DNA of 64,000 nucleotides from Anaerobacillus alkalilacustris (GCF_001866005.1 NZ_MLQR01000043.1:62001-126000), one strand, 5' to 3'; positions 30,389 through 40,154 are shown, numbered from the stretch's first letter. The notes: a model not told the origin generated them from the sequence alone. Program-made: numbers and translations.

Positions 30389-31084
30389 TTAAGCTTCTTT
30401 ATTGCTGGGATATAGCTTTGATAACTGAATAATTAAATCTTGATCACGCGTAATTAAAAAATTTCGAACTTGATCTTTTTCCCTAACGTGGATGTTAATA
30501 TCTTTTTCATTTCCTGTAAAACAGATTTGGACACCATCCTTATTTTCTAAATGAAAATTTTGAAGACAGTGGGTTGGATTTATGGATGTTGGAGGTTTAG
30601 ATCTACAGAAACCACTTTCAAAATTGTGTCTAAAACCTTGTTTTTTAAAAAATTTGAAGATGTCATTAATTAATGGGTCAATGAGTATAAAGTCGTGTTT
30701 TTCGACGGGGTGGTTTAGTAAGTTTATTTTTAGTTCTGTTTGGATTTGTACAGTCTGTTTTCCAAAAGTAATAGGAGTATAATAGGGTATTGTAAAAGAA
30801 ATTGGAATGATTTTTTCTTCATGTGGCCTTATTACAAGAGGGTCTGTAACTTTTATTTCTAAAATTGGTTCTGTTATATCGGGGAATTCGGTCATATCAT
30901 GGTCATATTTATGAAACTCAGAGTCTATGTGAATATAAATTTCTGAAATCTTTTCTTCTGTAATACCGCCAATGATGTGGACTTCTCCTTTAACTTCTTT
31001 CCCTCTTTCGATAATGTCTTCAAATAGTACAGTGTTTACCTTTGTAGATCCAATTCCTATTGATGAAAGTAGTTTCTTAAACAT
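30389..31084 (-). CDS. spo0M: Sporulation control protein Spo0M
   Basis: This protein of about 231 residues has an arrestin-like beta-sandwich fold. It begins MFKKLLSSIGIGSTKVNTVL, the characteristic Spo0M N-terminus, and contains GEVHIIGGITEEKISEIYI and IPISFTIPYYTPITFGKQTV. Spo0M affects sporulation and cell division in Bacillus; the mechanism is not settled. The start at 31084 is nine bases from AAAGGA; the in-frame ATG at 31090 and TTG at 31093 are too close to it. The C-terminus (RNFLITRDQDLIIQLSKLY) is typical of the family. Confidence 0.9.
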   Translation of the reverse strand: MFKKLLSSIGIGSTKVNTVLFEDIIERGKEVKGEVHIIGGITEEKISEIYIHIDSEFHKYDHDMTEFPDITEPILEIKVTDPLVIRPHEEKIIPISFTIPYYTPITFGKQTVQIQTELKINLLNHPVEKHDFILIDPLINDIFKFFKKQGFRHNFESGFCRSKPPTSINPTHCLQNFHLENKDGVQICFTGNEKDINIHVREKDQVRNFLITRDQDLIIQLSKLYPSNKEA

Positions 31085-31369
31085 GTTCATCAATCCTTTC
31101 TAGATTATTATTAGACCTATCAAAAAAGTAGTTCATTATTTTACATTTATATTTTAAAGTTCTATTCATTATATTCGTCGAAATGCTTTTCGAGTAACCT
31201 TTATTTAAAATAACTTAGCCTTTTTTGTGACGATATTAGGTGGGATTATCAATATGGTTTGTCCTTTAGATCTGTAATTCTAAATCTACCTGGGAAGGTT
31301 CGTGTTTTTATATGGTAGTGAACTACTCACCACTTATCCGACCTTACTGTCTGATTGAAGTGGGAGCTT

Positions 31370-31455
31370 CTTGGGAACTAGATACTTTTACTAGCTATCT
31401 ATATTTACCAAGCTTTAAGGGTAGTCCCTACCCCTATAGAAAAAATACCAAATTA
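31370..31455 (-). ncRNA. Putative TnpB guide RNA (omega/reRNA) region
   Basis: The stretch between the tnpB stop and the right-end hairpin, on the transposase strand, contains structured segments such as GGGGTAGGGACTACCC. In related elements this region encodes the RNA that guides TnpB. The position is inferred from the family; the RNA itself cannot be demonstrated from sequence alone. Confidence 0.4.
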
Positions 31456-32541
31456 CATGGCTAGTTTTAGCAAGTTGATACTTGCATTTATATCTCTGTC
31501 ATGATGGGTTTTACATTCTGGACAAGTCCATTCACGAAGATTTAGGTTTTTTACATCTTTGTTTTTGTAGCCACAGCAAGAACATAATTGGCTACTAGCA
31601 TAATTCTTAGGTGCGATTATCAAGTCACGGCCTTTCCACGTTGCTTTATAGTCAAGATATTCTCTGAATTTAGACCAAGACACTTCGCTGATGGCTTTCG
31701 CTAACTTATGATTCTTTTGCATATTCTTCACTTTCAAGTTCTCAATCACAATAACTTGGTTTTCGTTTGTGATTTCGTTACTTATCTTGTGAAGAAAATC
31801 GTTACGTTGATTAACAATCTTTTCGTGAAGTTTGGCTACTTGTAGCCGAATCTTGTTTCGATTCTTAGAACCTTTCTTTTTCCGTGACAAAGAGCGTTGC
31901 AAAAAAGCTAATCTTTTTTCAGCTTTTCGGAACCATTTAGGATTTTCATATTTTGTGCCATTAGACAATATGGCGAAGTCTTTCAAGCCCACATCAATAC
32001 CCACTCTTGTGTCGATTTTAGGAAGTAGTTGTTCATTTTCCTTAACAAGAACGGAAGCAAAATATTTGTTAGTTGGTGTTTGGGAAATGGTTACAGACTT
32101 AATCAAACCTTGGAATAATCTATGTTGCTTGATTCGTACCAGTGTTTTTAGTTTTGGTAGCTTGATATATCCATTCTCAATGTAGACTGTTCCTTTTTGG
32201 TTGTTCGTTGTGTAACTGCGATGATTGTCTTTTTTACTTTTGAATTTTGGAAATCCAACAGATTTGTCACGAAAGAAATTAGTGTATGCTTTGTTTAGAT
32301 TCATTTGGGCATTGGCTAAAGCAAGGCTATCTACTTCTTTCAGAAACGAAAATTCAGCTTTATATTGTGCAGGAGTAGGATATTTGATAGATTTATCAAT
32401 TTTTTCTTGAGATTCCTTATAAGAATCAATTCTATCAGAAAGCATTTTATTATACACAAAACGTACACATCCAAAAGTTTTTGCGAAAAATAGTTTCTGT
32501 TCTTCATTTGGATAAATACGATATTTATATGCTTTCACCAT
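31453..32541 (-). CDS. tnpB: TnpB RNA-guided nuclease, IS200/IS605 type
   Basis: This 362-residue TnpB is the ancestor-type of Cas12 nucleases. It begins [14 protein letters not shown], the usual N-terminus. The RuvC triad is intact: D in [11 protein letters not shown] (residue ~186), E in VIVIENLKV (~270) and D in [11 protein letters not shown] (~350). The zinc-binding part has CSCCGYKN and CPECKTH. Relatives cut DNA guided by RNA from the element's right end and promote retention of the element at the donor site. All key residues are present, so it is probably active. The start ATG lies nine bases after the tnpA stop. Confidence 0.93.
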   Translation of the reverse strand: MVKAYKYRIYPNEEQKLFFAKTFGCVRFVYNKMLSDRIDSYKESQEKIDKSIKYPTPAQYKAEFSFLKEVDSLALANAQMNLNKAYTNFFRDKSVGFPKFKSKKDNHRSYTTNNQKGTVYIENGYIKLPKLKTLVRIKQHRLFQGLIKSVTISQTPTNKYFASVLVKENEQLLPKIDTRVGIDVGLKDFAILSNGTKYENPKWFRKAEKRLAFLQRSLSRKKKGSKNRNKIRLQVAKLHEKIVNQRNDFLHKISNEITNENQVIVIENLKVKNMQKNHKLAKAISEVSWSKFREYLDYKATWKGRDLIIAPKNYASSQLCSCCGYKNKDVKNLNLREWTCPECKTHHDRDINASINLLKLAM

Positions 32542-32550
32542 TCCCTACAC

Positions 32551-32949
32551 CTACTTTCTGCCCTGTTTTTCAATATATTGCTTGATTGTTTCTATGGAAG
32601 CACCGCCAGTTGTAATCAAGCAGAAACTTCTTGTCCAAAACATTTCTTTCCAAAGTTTATTGCGGATAATAGGGAAGTCACGTTTTATCAAGCGAGAACT
32701 TGCACTTTTGTACGCATTTAGAAACTTTGACAATTCACTATTAGGATGTGCCTTGAACATTACATGAACATGGTCTTTGTCGTGATTCCAGTCTTCAATC
32801 GTAATGTTATATGACAGTCCTATTCTCTCAAAAATATCCTTTGCATAATTTGATATTTCGTCATCAAACACTTGCCTACGGTATTTTACTACTAATACAA
32901 GATGATAATGCAAAAGAAAGACTGAGTGCTTATTGTTATCTAATTTCAT
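32551..32949 (-). CDS. tnpA: TnpA, Y1 HUH transposase of IS200/IS605
   Basis: This single-strand transposase of about 132 residues has the HUH motif at DKDHVHVMF (the H-V-H pair) and the nucleophilic tyrosine in TIKQYIEKQG near the C-terminus. The N-terminal NKHSVFLLHYHLVLVVKYR is the typical first strand. The ATG at 32949 (MKLDNNKH) is chosen because GAAAGG lies upstream; an in-frame ATG at 32991 would add 14 residues and lacks a good site. It excises and inserts the element as single-stranded DNA. It appears intact. Confidence 0.92.
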   Translation of the reverse strand: MKLDNNKHSVFLLHYHLVLVVKYRRQVFDDEISNYAKDIFERIGLSYNITIEDWNHDKDHVHVMFKAHPNSELSKFLNAYKSASSRLIKRDFPIIRNKLWKEMFWTRSFCLITTGGASIETIKQYIEKQGRK

Positions 32950-33069
32950 TGCGCTAACAACCTTTCTATATGTATAGACTGATTGTAGCATGATCTTTGG
33001 CTAACGCCAACCGAAAATTCATCTCCCACTTATCGTTGGGCTTCACCCTTCACACGATTGAAGTGAGAG

Positions 33070-33812
33070 AATTCTTTTCGGAAACCTTGTTAAAAAGTAT
33101 TGGAGAAGTAGAAGGCGGAGCAGATACGGTTTTAGATGTTTTTATTGAGTATATGGAGGAAGGTCTCTTAGTTTTTCCAACACATACCTGGTCGTATATT
33201 AATTCAGGAAACCCAACATACTATGTTGACGAATCACCTTCTTGTGTTGGGGTATTGACAGATCTTTTTCGTAAACGTCCAGGAGTAAATCGTTCATGGC
33301 ATCCAACTCACTCAGTAGCAGCTTTAGGGAAGGATGCAGAAGCTTTTACAACAGGAGATGAAAAGTTTGACACACCATGCGCAAGAGGCTCAGTCTGGGG
33401 TAAATTATTGGACAGAAAAGCACAAATCATGCTTGTCGGAGTAGATTTGAAAAGAAATACGTTTATTCATGGTGTAGAGGAATGGTTAGATATTCCAGGT
33501 AGATTGACAGATACTCATGAACAACTATATACAGTATTATCTGACGGTACAGAGATATTAGTTCCTTCTCGTAGACATAATGGAGTTTCTTCGTCATTGC
33601 ATTTTTGGAAGGTGGAAGAAGTGTTAGTAAATTTAGGTGCATTATGCAAAGGTCAATTTGGGAATGCTGAAGTCCTTATTTGCGATACCGTTAAAATGAC
33701 GGAAATACTTTTTGATATGCTAAATCTTAATCCAAAACTATTTTCTGATAATGAACCAATAACTGATCATTTTAAAGTTTTAATTGAAAATCGTTGGAAG
33801 GCTCGTATATAA
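33070..33812 (+). pseudogene. Aminoglycoside 3-N-acetyltransferase-like gene, 5' end lost at an IS element
   Basis: The frame encodes an AAC(3)/YokD-family acetyltransferase from LLKSIGEVEGGADTVLDVFI onward, with the family blocks LVFPTHTWSY, RSWHPTHSVAALG, FDTPCARGSVWGKLL and IMLVGVDLKRNTFIHGVEE (the catalytic histidine region). About 25-30 N-terminal residues are missing; the sequence in front is the left end of the IS200/IS605 element. A continuous frame into the IS from a TTG at 32997 could in principle give a chimeric protein, but no ribosome binding site supports it. No 5' piece is seen beyond the element's far end, so a deletion accompanied or followed the insertion. Confidence 0.82.
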
Positions 33813-33971
33813 ACTGTGGAGGGTTTTGTTTGAACAAATGCAAAAAAATTGTATATTTACATACGTTTTTCGTTCCTCTGAATATGTTCATGACTGCCTA
33901 TTATGCTTTTTCGATATCGTTTTTACATGTTTGATCATTAAATGGCTGCTTGTGGTTGAAATTAGAGTTTC

Positions 33972-34052
33972 GAGGTCACAAAAGAGTTCGAAACATGCCC
34001 GATCTCATTGTTAGAAGAGGGGACCGGTCACGAAAGGGTTCGAAACGTACCC
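33972..34052 (+). repeat. Two imperfect direct repeats with a GGTCAC...GTTCGAAAC core
   Basis: GAGGTCACAAAAGAGTTCG at 33972 and CCGGTCACGAAAGGGTTCG at 34024 are both followed by AAAC and a TACCC/TGCCC ending, with a 52-base period. The TTCGAA core resembles a tRNA T-loop but no tRNA fold is possible. Confidence 0.6.
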
Positions 34053-34143
34053 AAAAAGCGGTGTATCAGAGTGGATACTGACCCAAACACTGGAACGACG
34101 GTAACAGTGTAAAAGTTTCAAAAGTTACCAGTAATTAGTGTTG

Positions 34144-35027
34144 CTAAATATAATACGAGCTCTTCCCCTGAAAAACCACTTTATATTTTTTCATTAATAC
34201 CCTCCGTATCGTCTTCTTTGACTTTATTATTCTACACCAGTCAAAAATGGAGGTAGTTGTTATTTTTTTGTCTGAGAATAGGAGCTTGAACTCCTTTATA
34301 CTAAGTATAATGCCAGAATCAACATTCTCTATGTAACCACACTCATTACATACTAGGGTTTTACCATTACATTCAATCAGAAATGAATTGCATTGAACAC
34401 ATGTAATACCTTTTTTTAATTCATCATAGTTATAATCAGGAATTCGTTTTTAGGGGGATTCGTTTAAGTGAATAGAAAGCAGTTTTCCGCATGATTGGAG
34501 TGATTTACTATCATTTTCGATGTGTTTAGATTTAACTTATTAAAAAAACGATTTAGTTGGGTTGGAAAGATAATTGGTTCATCGATGGGGGCTTGATATA
34601 AGTGAAACTCGGGGTTAACAAATACTACGTAGGCTTCAACTGAAAGGTTTATTCTAAGGTCTTCGAGTAACCTACGTAATTGAGTTTCTGTTCGTTTTAA
34701 TTGAAGTAAAGGGTTCTTAATTTCACTTTTGGGCATCGAATACCAACGGTCAGATTCGATATAATAATTACCTTCATAATTTTTCACTGGAGAAATTATC
34801 AAGCTATCAATTTGGATGTTAGTATTATTAATTAAAAAGTTCAAATCATTTAAGACGAGCCAATCATAAGGTAATTTCTCCAATGACTGATCAAATATTT
34901 GTTCACCTTTAAAGCCTTTAACAAGGAGATTATAATAATTCCTTTCGTTTATTGTTAAATTTTTTCTTGCATTTAGAAATTTAAGTATTGTTAATTCTCG
35001 TGATTCGTGCCGAGGTTTCATAACCAT
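34144..35027 (-). pseudogene. NERD-domain protein with C-terminal zinc ribbon, inactivated
   Basis: The minus strand encodes an N-terminal NERD (nuclease-related) domain, with GFKGEQIFDQSLEKLPYDW and QIDSLIISPVKNYEGNYYIE, up to NHAENC. There a one-base shift is needed to continue as KLLSIHLNESP. A TAA codon interrupts, and the same frame then goes on IPDYNYDELKKGITCVQC, NGKTLVCNECGYIENVDSG and SKKTIRRVLMKKYKVVFQGK to a stop at 34144. The Cys-x2-Cys pairs form a zinc ribbon, followed by a basic helical tail, as in full-length NERD proteins. The gene has one frameshift near 34485 and one nonsense codon near 34450. Start chosen by AGGAGTG upstream. Confidence 0.8.
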
Positions 35028-35308
35028 TGACCACACTCCTTTTTTATATAGTAAAAAATATTTCTGATTTTTACAAGGGTAGCGTAGAAGATTTTTTTTG
35101 GTCATAAATAAAAAGATATTAAGACTATGTTCATATCAATTTTCACATTCTAAAGTGCTGCATATTACTGAAATAACAAGATCGATTACGTTAATTTCTT
35201 AAAGGTTGATAAACACATAGGAGTTAGAAAATTATTATCAAATTGACTCTAACTTAATTAAAAAATATAATTGAAATATTATCTTATTAAAAATGCGGGG
35301 GGAAACTT

Positions 35309-36196
35309 GTGAAAGAAGTAATTAATAATGCTACAGAATCAAAGAATAAAAATATAGGAAGATTGTTAATATCATGTGTCGATCGACCAGGGATCGTATC
35401 ATGTGTTTCAAATTTTTTATTTGAAAAGGGTGCAAATATTGTCACTTCCGACCAACATACTACAGATCCACAAGAAGGACAATTTTTTATGAGGGTTGTT
35501 TTTCATTTATCTGATTTAAAAAATAATTTAGATAACCTGAAACAAGATTTCTTACATATTGCTAGGGATTATGATATGCAATTTGAGATGTATTTAGCTG
35601 AAGTGAAAAAGAAAGTCGCAATCTTTGTTTCAAAAGAAGACCATTGTCTTCGGGAGCTTTTGTGGCAATCTAATACACTAGACATGGATGTGAAACTTGT
35701 TATTAGTAATCATAACGACTCTAAGGAGTTAGTAGAGTCCTACAACATTCCGTTTTACCATTTGCCAGTAGCTAAAGATAAAAAGAATGAAATTGAAGCG
35801 AAACAATTAGAAATTTTGAAAGAAAATGATATAGATTTAATTATATTAGCTAGATATATGCAAATTTTGACTCCGAATTTCATTTCACATCACCCTGATA
35901 GAATTATCAATATTCATCATTCGTTTTTACCTGCGTTTATTGGGGCTAACCCTTACCAAAGCGCTTACGAAAGAGGGGTTAAAATAATCGGTGCAACAGC
36001 TCATTATGTGACTAATGATTTAGACGAAGGTCCAATTATAGAACAAGATGTAGAAAGAGTTTATCACAGCGATCATGCTAAAGAGTTGAAGAGAATTGGA
36101 AGTCATATAGAACGTATTGTTCTAGCAAGGGCAGTTTCATGGCACTTAGATGATAAAATCCTTACTTTTAACAATAAAACAATTGTATTTAGGTAA
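35309..36196 (+). CDS. purU: Formyltetrahydrofolate deformylase
   Basis: This 295-residue enzyme hydrolyses 10-formyl-THF to THF and formate, supplying formate and balancing one-carbon units. The N-terminal ACT domain (residues ~15-90) contains LLISCVDRPGIVSCVSNFLF. The C-terminal formyl-transferase fold has LARYMQILTPNF, NIHHSFLPAFIGANPY (~206) and GATAHYVTNDLDEGPII (~230), with the Asn-His-Asp catalytic arrangement of the family. Start GTG follows GGGGGGAAA. It is monocistronic with a strong terminator. Confidence 0.95.
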   Translation: MKEVINNATESKNKNIGRLLISCVDRPGIVSCVSNFLFEKGANIVTSDQHTTDPQEGQFFMRVVFHLSDLKNNLDNLKQDFLHIARDYDMQFEMYLAEVKKKVAIFVSKEDHCLRELLWQSNTLDMDVKLVISNHNDSKELVESYNIPFYHLPVAKDKKNEIEAKQLEILKENDIDLIILARYMQILTPNFISHHPDRIINIHHSFLPAFIGANPYQSAYERGVKIIGATAHYVTNDLDEGPIIEQDVERVYHSDHAKELKRIGSHIERIVLARAVSWHLDDKILTFNNKTIVFR

Positions 36197-36197
36197 A

Positions 36198-36236
36198 AAT
36201 AGGCAAGCAGTGTTTAACACTGTTTGCCTATTTTTT
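36198..36236 (+). terminator. Terminator after purU
   Basis: AATAGGCAAGCAGTG pairs with CACTGTTTGCCTATT, followed by TTTT. Confidence 0.92.
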
Positions 36237-36536
36237 CGTTTTAATCATTAATGTTGCCTGTCTGAAAGACTACTTCTGATTAACAGTTGACGCTACTTTT
36301 TCTTACTTAACTTAGTTAAGCTATGTAGTTTTGTTTTTAGGTATCAAACCTTAATCGTTTTCACAGCCTTAAATATAAACTTGTACACCTTCCATGTAAA
36401 TACAGGTTTGAGTATGCCAACGCGAAATTGAAGTTGTGTTAATTTCACGAAATAGAAATATATTCCACGAATGTTAAGTGAAGGATTTAACGGAAAATAA
36501 TAAAGAATTATATATCCAAATTAGAAGGGGTTTTAT

Positions 36537-37262
36537 ATGGAGCTATTAAAGGAATTAGGAATACTTGTATTGAGAATAATAACAATTTACCCTTTATTAT
36601 TATTTATGACAATGATGATGGGAAAGAGATCAATTGCTCAATTACCAGTCTTTGATTTTTTGGTCATACTAACATTAGGATCTGTTGTGGGGGCTGACCT
36701 TGCAGACCCCGATATAAGTCACATACACACTGGTGTTGCCGTGGTTATTATCGGATTGTTCCAGATCATTGTCGCAAAATGCAAAATAACGAATCGTCAC
36801 TTTGGGAAATTAATCACCTTTGAACCTACTACAGTTATTTATCAAGGAAAGTTTCTTGTGGATAACATTCGCCAAATTCGGTATTCAATAGATAACATCT
36901 TACTTATGTTAAGAGAAAATAATATTTTTGATGTCAGTGATGTAGATCTAGGTATCATAGAGGCTAACGGAAAATTAACCGTCCATAAAAAAAATTCTAA
37001 AGCGCCTGTTACCATCGAGGATTTGAAGGTTATTAAAGCGTCTCCTGGAATTGCCTATCCAGTAATTATAGAGGGACAAATATATAAAGATGTTTTAACA
37101 AAGTTAAATGTGACAGAAACTTGGTTAATTAACGAATTAAATAAGTTAAATATCAAAGACTTAGATTCAATTTTTTACGCATCTTTAACAAGTAATCACC
37201 AGTTACACGTTTCCTTAACAGAAGATGCGAAAATAGTAAATCACCCTCTCATTATTAATTAA
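36537..37262 (+). CDS. DUF421 (YetF/YrbG-like) membrane protein
   Basis: This 241-residue protein has three N-terminal transmembrane helices (about residues 10-28, 38-55, 60-80) containing MMMGKRSIAQLPVFDFLVIL, the DUF421 hallmark. They are followed by a cytoplasmic alpha/beta domain with LRENNIFDVSDVDLGIIEANGKLTV. B. subtilis homologues (YetF, YrbG, YdfR) are poorly understood, some linked to spore or stress functions. The C-terminal YPVIIEGQI and ASLTSNHQLHVSL fit the family's small C-terminal domain. ATG follows AGAAGGGG. Confidence 0.87.
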   Translation: MELLKELGILVLRIITIYPLLLFMTMMMGKRSIAQLPVFDFLVILTLGSVVGADLADPDISHIHTGVAVVIIGLFQIIVAKCKITNRHFGKLITFEPTTVIYQGKFLVDNIRQIRYSIDNILLMLRENNIFDVSDVDLGIIEANGKLTVHKKNSKAPVTIEDLKVIKASPGIAYPVIIEGQIYKDVLTKLNVTETWLINELNKLNIKDLDSIFYASLTSNHQLHVSLTEDAKIVNHPLIIN

Positions 37263-37567
37263 GAAAATGACATGTATTTAACAAAACGGAAAATGGCTTT
37301 TGCCTAGTCGTTATTGTGATATGATTTTAATTGGAAAACATAGCGTAAAAAAGAAAAGAGTTGGTTTGTATTGAAAGCCAAGAAGTTAGTCCGAATGTCT
37401 AAAGTCTTATCTACTGCGCGTTTGTAATTTTCATACAAATTTACTGGTATAAACTTCTAAAAAAAAGAAACGGAGTAGGAAGAATCTTAGGGAAAGATTG
37501 GTGGGAAATTCCGAATAACACTTTTGGGATTAGAAGGTTTACTTATTAAAAATGAAATAGTGAAAGT
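37263..37567. other. Non-coding interval after the DUF421 gene
   Basis: I see no supported gene, RNA or terminator of good quality. P copy 4 begins at its right edge. Confidence 0.4.
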
Positions 37568-37570
37568 GTA

Positions 37571-37707
37571 AATGAACTCGTTTCAGCAAGCTGAAACCTC
37601 GGAAAATCAGGTGGAGAGTTCACTCCACCTGGTTGGAAAATCCCACCTACGCTACGCTTAGAGGTGGGGGATGAGGGAAAAGCCACACTCATTGAAGTTC
37701 AGCTTTA
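37571..37707 (+). repeat. P-family variant, copy 4
   Basis: It starts AATGAACTCGTTTCAGCAAG and keeps the three-hairpin plan with changed sequence: GTTTCAGCAAGCTGAAAC, CAGGTGGAGAGTTCACTCCACCTG split across a loop, and CCCACCTACGC...GAGGTGGG. The stem sequences differ from copies 1-3 but still pair, which is compensatory change. It ends ATTGAAGTTCAGCTTT rather than CAGTTTGATTAAT. Confidence 0.72.
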
Positions 37708-37725
37708 TGAAATTTACTCATTCAG

Positions 37726-37917
37726 TTAATAAATCGTTTTATCAAATTGATTTTCAAGCCATTCCAGAAATTGATCGACATCTTGAAAAGTGATAGGATC
37801 TTCAGAGTAGTTTTCGTCAAATGCTTGCAATTTCCCTTCCTCAATTGAAAATTCCCATCCAAGAGCTGTAGCATCTTGAGTTAATAATACGAACTGTTTC
37901 ATTTGGTCATAATTCAT
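37726..37917 (-). CDS. Small acidic protein of unknown function
   Basis: This is a 63-residue acidic protein beginning MNYDQMKQFVLLTQDATALG, with DPITFQDVDQFLEWLENQF near the end. It has no cysteines, signal or membrane helix. I do not recognise the family. GGAGGGAAC lies upstream of the ATG, and codon use is like that of its neighbours, so it is probably real. Confidence 0.65.
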   Translation of the reverse strand: MNYDQMKQFVLLTQDATALGWEFSIEEGKLQAFDENYSEDPITFQDVDQFLEWLENQFDKTIY

Positions 37918-38312
37918 CTAGTTCCCTCCAAATTTTTTTGATTCACTGTTAATTTTTGAAATATATCGGGTCATTATTCATGTACAAATAAGTTGTTGAA
38001 AGTGCGTCCCATTTCAAGTGGTACTATTTTCTGAAGTTAACTCTATTTGGTAGATTGTGTGACAAGGTTTTTGTCGGTTGGAAAGTATATATATATTTTA
38101 GGAATAACAAAATTGTTGTAAAATGAACCTAGGGAAAAATCTAAGTTAATGCTTTAAATTTTCATGAAACTAAAAATCAAAATTTTTACTGGACTAATAT
38201 CTTAGTCTAGGTAATTGGTGCGTTTTCAACTAGTTATAGTTTTGAGAAATTATCTATCTTAGATACAATAGAAATAGCATACAGTTACTAAATATGATTA
38301 GGAGGAAAAAAG
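37918..38312. other. Non-coding interval between divergent genes
   Basis: This is the shared upstream region of the small acidic protein (minus) and the SRPBCC gene (plus). It is A/T-rich. No RNA gene or repeat is recognised. Confidence 0.45.
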
Positions 38313-38750
38313 ATGGCGGATCAACTATTTGTTCAAGACGAAATTATCATCGAGGCTACTCCGGCTAGGGTGTGGGAAATTCTTACCAAACCGAAATATG
38401 TCGCACAATGGGATGATCTACCTGAGAACTATCCTAATGAAGATATGAAAGTTGGAAGCAAGGTAGTATGGGATCTCCCAGATGGTAGTCAGTCGATTAC
38501 AACAATTATTAAAGCTGATGAAAGGAAACGATTAAAAATCGCATTATACTGTTCCTTTTGGGAAGTTAAACCAAATTATGGAGATTTGGCTTATTTATAC
38601 GAATTAGAAGACAAAAAAGGGAGCACTCTCCTTAAAATTAGTATTGGAGACTTTTCACTGATTAATGACGGGCAAAAATTTTATGGTGCATCCGTAGATT
38701 TTGCGTTAGAAGCCAAAATAGCTATTAAAAATTTAGCTGAAATGCAATAA
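38313..38750 (+). CDS. SRPBCC/AHSA1-like domain protein
   Basis: This 145-residue START-like fold protein has the typical N-terminal block DEIIIEATPARVWEILTKP followed by VAQWDDLPENYP and VGSKVVWDLPDG. Proteins of this family bind hydrophobic ligands or act as co-chaperone-like modules; the role here is unknown. The ATG follows TTAGGAGGAAAAA. It is monocistronic, with a perfect terminator. It is unrelated in operon context to the second SRPBCC gene at 44.8 kb. Confidence 0.85.
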   Translation: MADQLFVQDEIIIEATPARVWEILTKPKYVAQWDDLPENYPNEDMKVGSKVVWDLPDGSQSITTIIKADERKRLKIALYCSFWEVKPNYGDLAYLYELEDKKGSTLLKISIGDFSLINDGQKFYGASVDFALEAKIAIKNLAEMQ

Positions 38751-38806
38751 AACATAAATTACTTAAATGCAATTAGTTGGGAATATTACTAACGAGGACT
38801 GAATGA

Positions 38807-38842
38807 AAAACACCGAAATTTCATAACATTTCGGTGTTTTTC
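38807..38842 (+). terminator. Terminator after the first SRPBCC gene
   Basis: AAAACACCGAAAT pairs with ATTTCGGTGTTTT with a nine-base loop, followed by TCATTT. Confidence 0.92.
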
Positions 38843-38996
38843 ATTTGTGAAAGTCGTTTATTAGTCAAAAATACTTTATGACCAAAATATTTTTACTATT
38901 CTGAAAAAGTAAATAGTCTTGCAATTTCGCAAATTGTGTATACAATAGAAGTACAAATGTGTTTTTATAGTGAACATCATCAAGAGGAGGAAGTCA

Positions 38997-40154
38997 ATGA
39001 AACTCGTAGTAAAATTGTTAGTAGGGATTGTATTAGGTATTATTTTAGGTCTTTTATCGCCTGAATTTGTAGTTCGACTTTTCGTAACAGTAAAGGGGAT
39101 TTTTGGAAGTTTTATTGGATTTATCATTCCATTTATTATTTTATTCTTTATTGCGAGTGGTGTAGCGGGCTTAGGGAAAAAATCAGGGAGGTTAGTAGGG
39201 AAAACTGTTGGTCTTGCTTATTTATCAACATTAATAGCAGGTTTGCTAGCATTCTTTGTAGCGATTATTTTTATTCCTTTCATCTCCGCAGGGCAAGCAG
39301 CTATAGCTGAAGGATCGTCCTTTGAGCCGTTTATTAAGTTAGAAATTACGCCGTTAATGGGTGTGATTACTGCTCTAGTAACTGCATTTTTATTTGGAAT
39401 AGGTATGGCAAAAACTAATAGTAAGATATTAAAAGTTGGTTTTGATGAAGGTAAAAACATTATTGATCTTGTTATTTCAAAAATTATCATCCCGTTTTTA
39501 CCGTTTTATATCGCTAGTATTTTTGCTGAACTTGCAGCCGTAGGAACTGTATTTGACACGTTAAAAGTTTTTGGCGTTGTTCTTGTTCTTGCTATCGTTA
39601 CGCATTGGGTTTGGTTATTTATTCAGTATGCTGTTGCAGGAGCGGTTAGTCGCAAAAATCCTTTCTCGCTAATAAAAAATATGTTACCAGCTTATTTTAC
39701 AGCTATTGGAACGATGAGTAGTGCAGCGACAATTCCAGTTACGCTTCGTTCGGTTAAAAGGAACAAAGTTAAAAACGAAGTAGCTGATTTCGGAGTGCCA
39801 CTTTGCGCAACAATACATTTATCGGGAAGTGTTATCACAATTGTCCTTTGTGCAGTTGCGGTTATGATGCTTACTCCAGATTTAGCAGAACCTTCATTTG
39901 GTGCGATGCTACCAGTAATCTTCATGCTAGGTATCATTATGATAGCTGCTCCTGGTGTACCAGGTGGTGCGATTATGGCGGCTTTGGGAGTTTTGACTAC
40001 AATGTTAGGTTTTGGTGAAGCGGCAATTGGCTTAATGATCGCTCTGTATATGGCACAAGACAGCTTTGGCACAGCAACGAATGTTACTGGGGATGGAGCA
40101 ATCAATGTTATTATTGATAAAACTAGTAATATTGATGCGGTTGATGCTAACTAA
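38997..40154 (+). CDS. Dicarboxylate/amino acid:cation symporter (DAACS family)
   Basis: This 385-residue membrane carrier has about eight transmembrane helices. The serine-rich re-entrant motif is AIGTMSSAATIPVTLRSVKR (residues ~233-252), followed by FGVPLCATIHLSGS. The C-terminal APGVPGGAIMAALGVL and the LYMAQDSFGTATNVTGDGAI block match the substrate and sodium sites of the glutamate/serine transporters. The exact substrate cannot be named. The ATG at 38997 has AGAGGAGG eight bases upstream. It is followed by a terminator. Confidence 0.92.
   Translation: MKLVVKLLVGIVLGIILGLLSPEFVVRLFVTVKGIFGSFIGFIIPFIILFFIASGVAGLGKKSGRLVGKTVGLAYLSTLIAGLLAFFVAIIFIPFISAGQAAIAEGSSFEPFIKLEITPLMGVITALVTAFLFGIGMAKTNSKILKVGFDEGKNIIDLVISKIIIPFLPFYIASIFAELAAVGTVFDTLKVFGVVLVLAIVTHWVWLFIQYAVAGAVSRKNPFSLIKNMLPAYFTAIGTMSSAATIPVTLRSVKRNKVKNEVADFGVPLCATIHLSGSVITIVLCAVAVMMLTPDLAEPSFGAMLPVIFMLGIIMIAAPGVPGGAIMAALGVLTTMLGFGEAAIGLMIALYMAQDSFGTATNVTGDGAINVIIDKTSNIDAVDAN

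Larger units (their letters stand above)
31315..33075 (-). mobile_element. IS200/IS605-family element (tnpA Y1 + tnpB)
   Basis: This is a complete-looking element of about 1.76 kb on the minus strand: tnpA first, tnpB nine bases behind it. Both ends carry matching imperfect subterminal hairpins instead of terminal inverted repeats. The left end is at 33023-33069 (CTCTCACTTCAATC ... AAGTGGGAG on the minus strand); the right end is at 31326-31366 (CTCCCACTTCAATC ... AAGTGGTGAG). Exact boundaries cannot be fixed because this family makes no target duplication. The left end interrupts an aminoglycoside acetyltransferase gene. Confidence 0.88.

Noticed and set aside
33972..34052. tRNA-like GGGTTCGAAAC segments
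   Set aside because: Flanking bases cannot form T-stem, anticodon arm or acceptor stem; they are two imperfect direct repeats.
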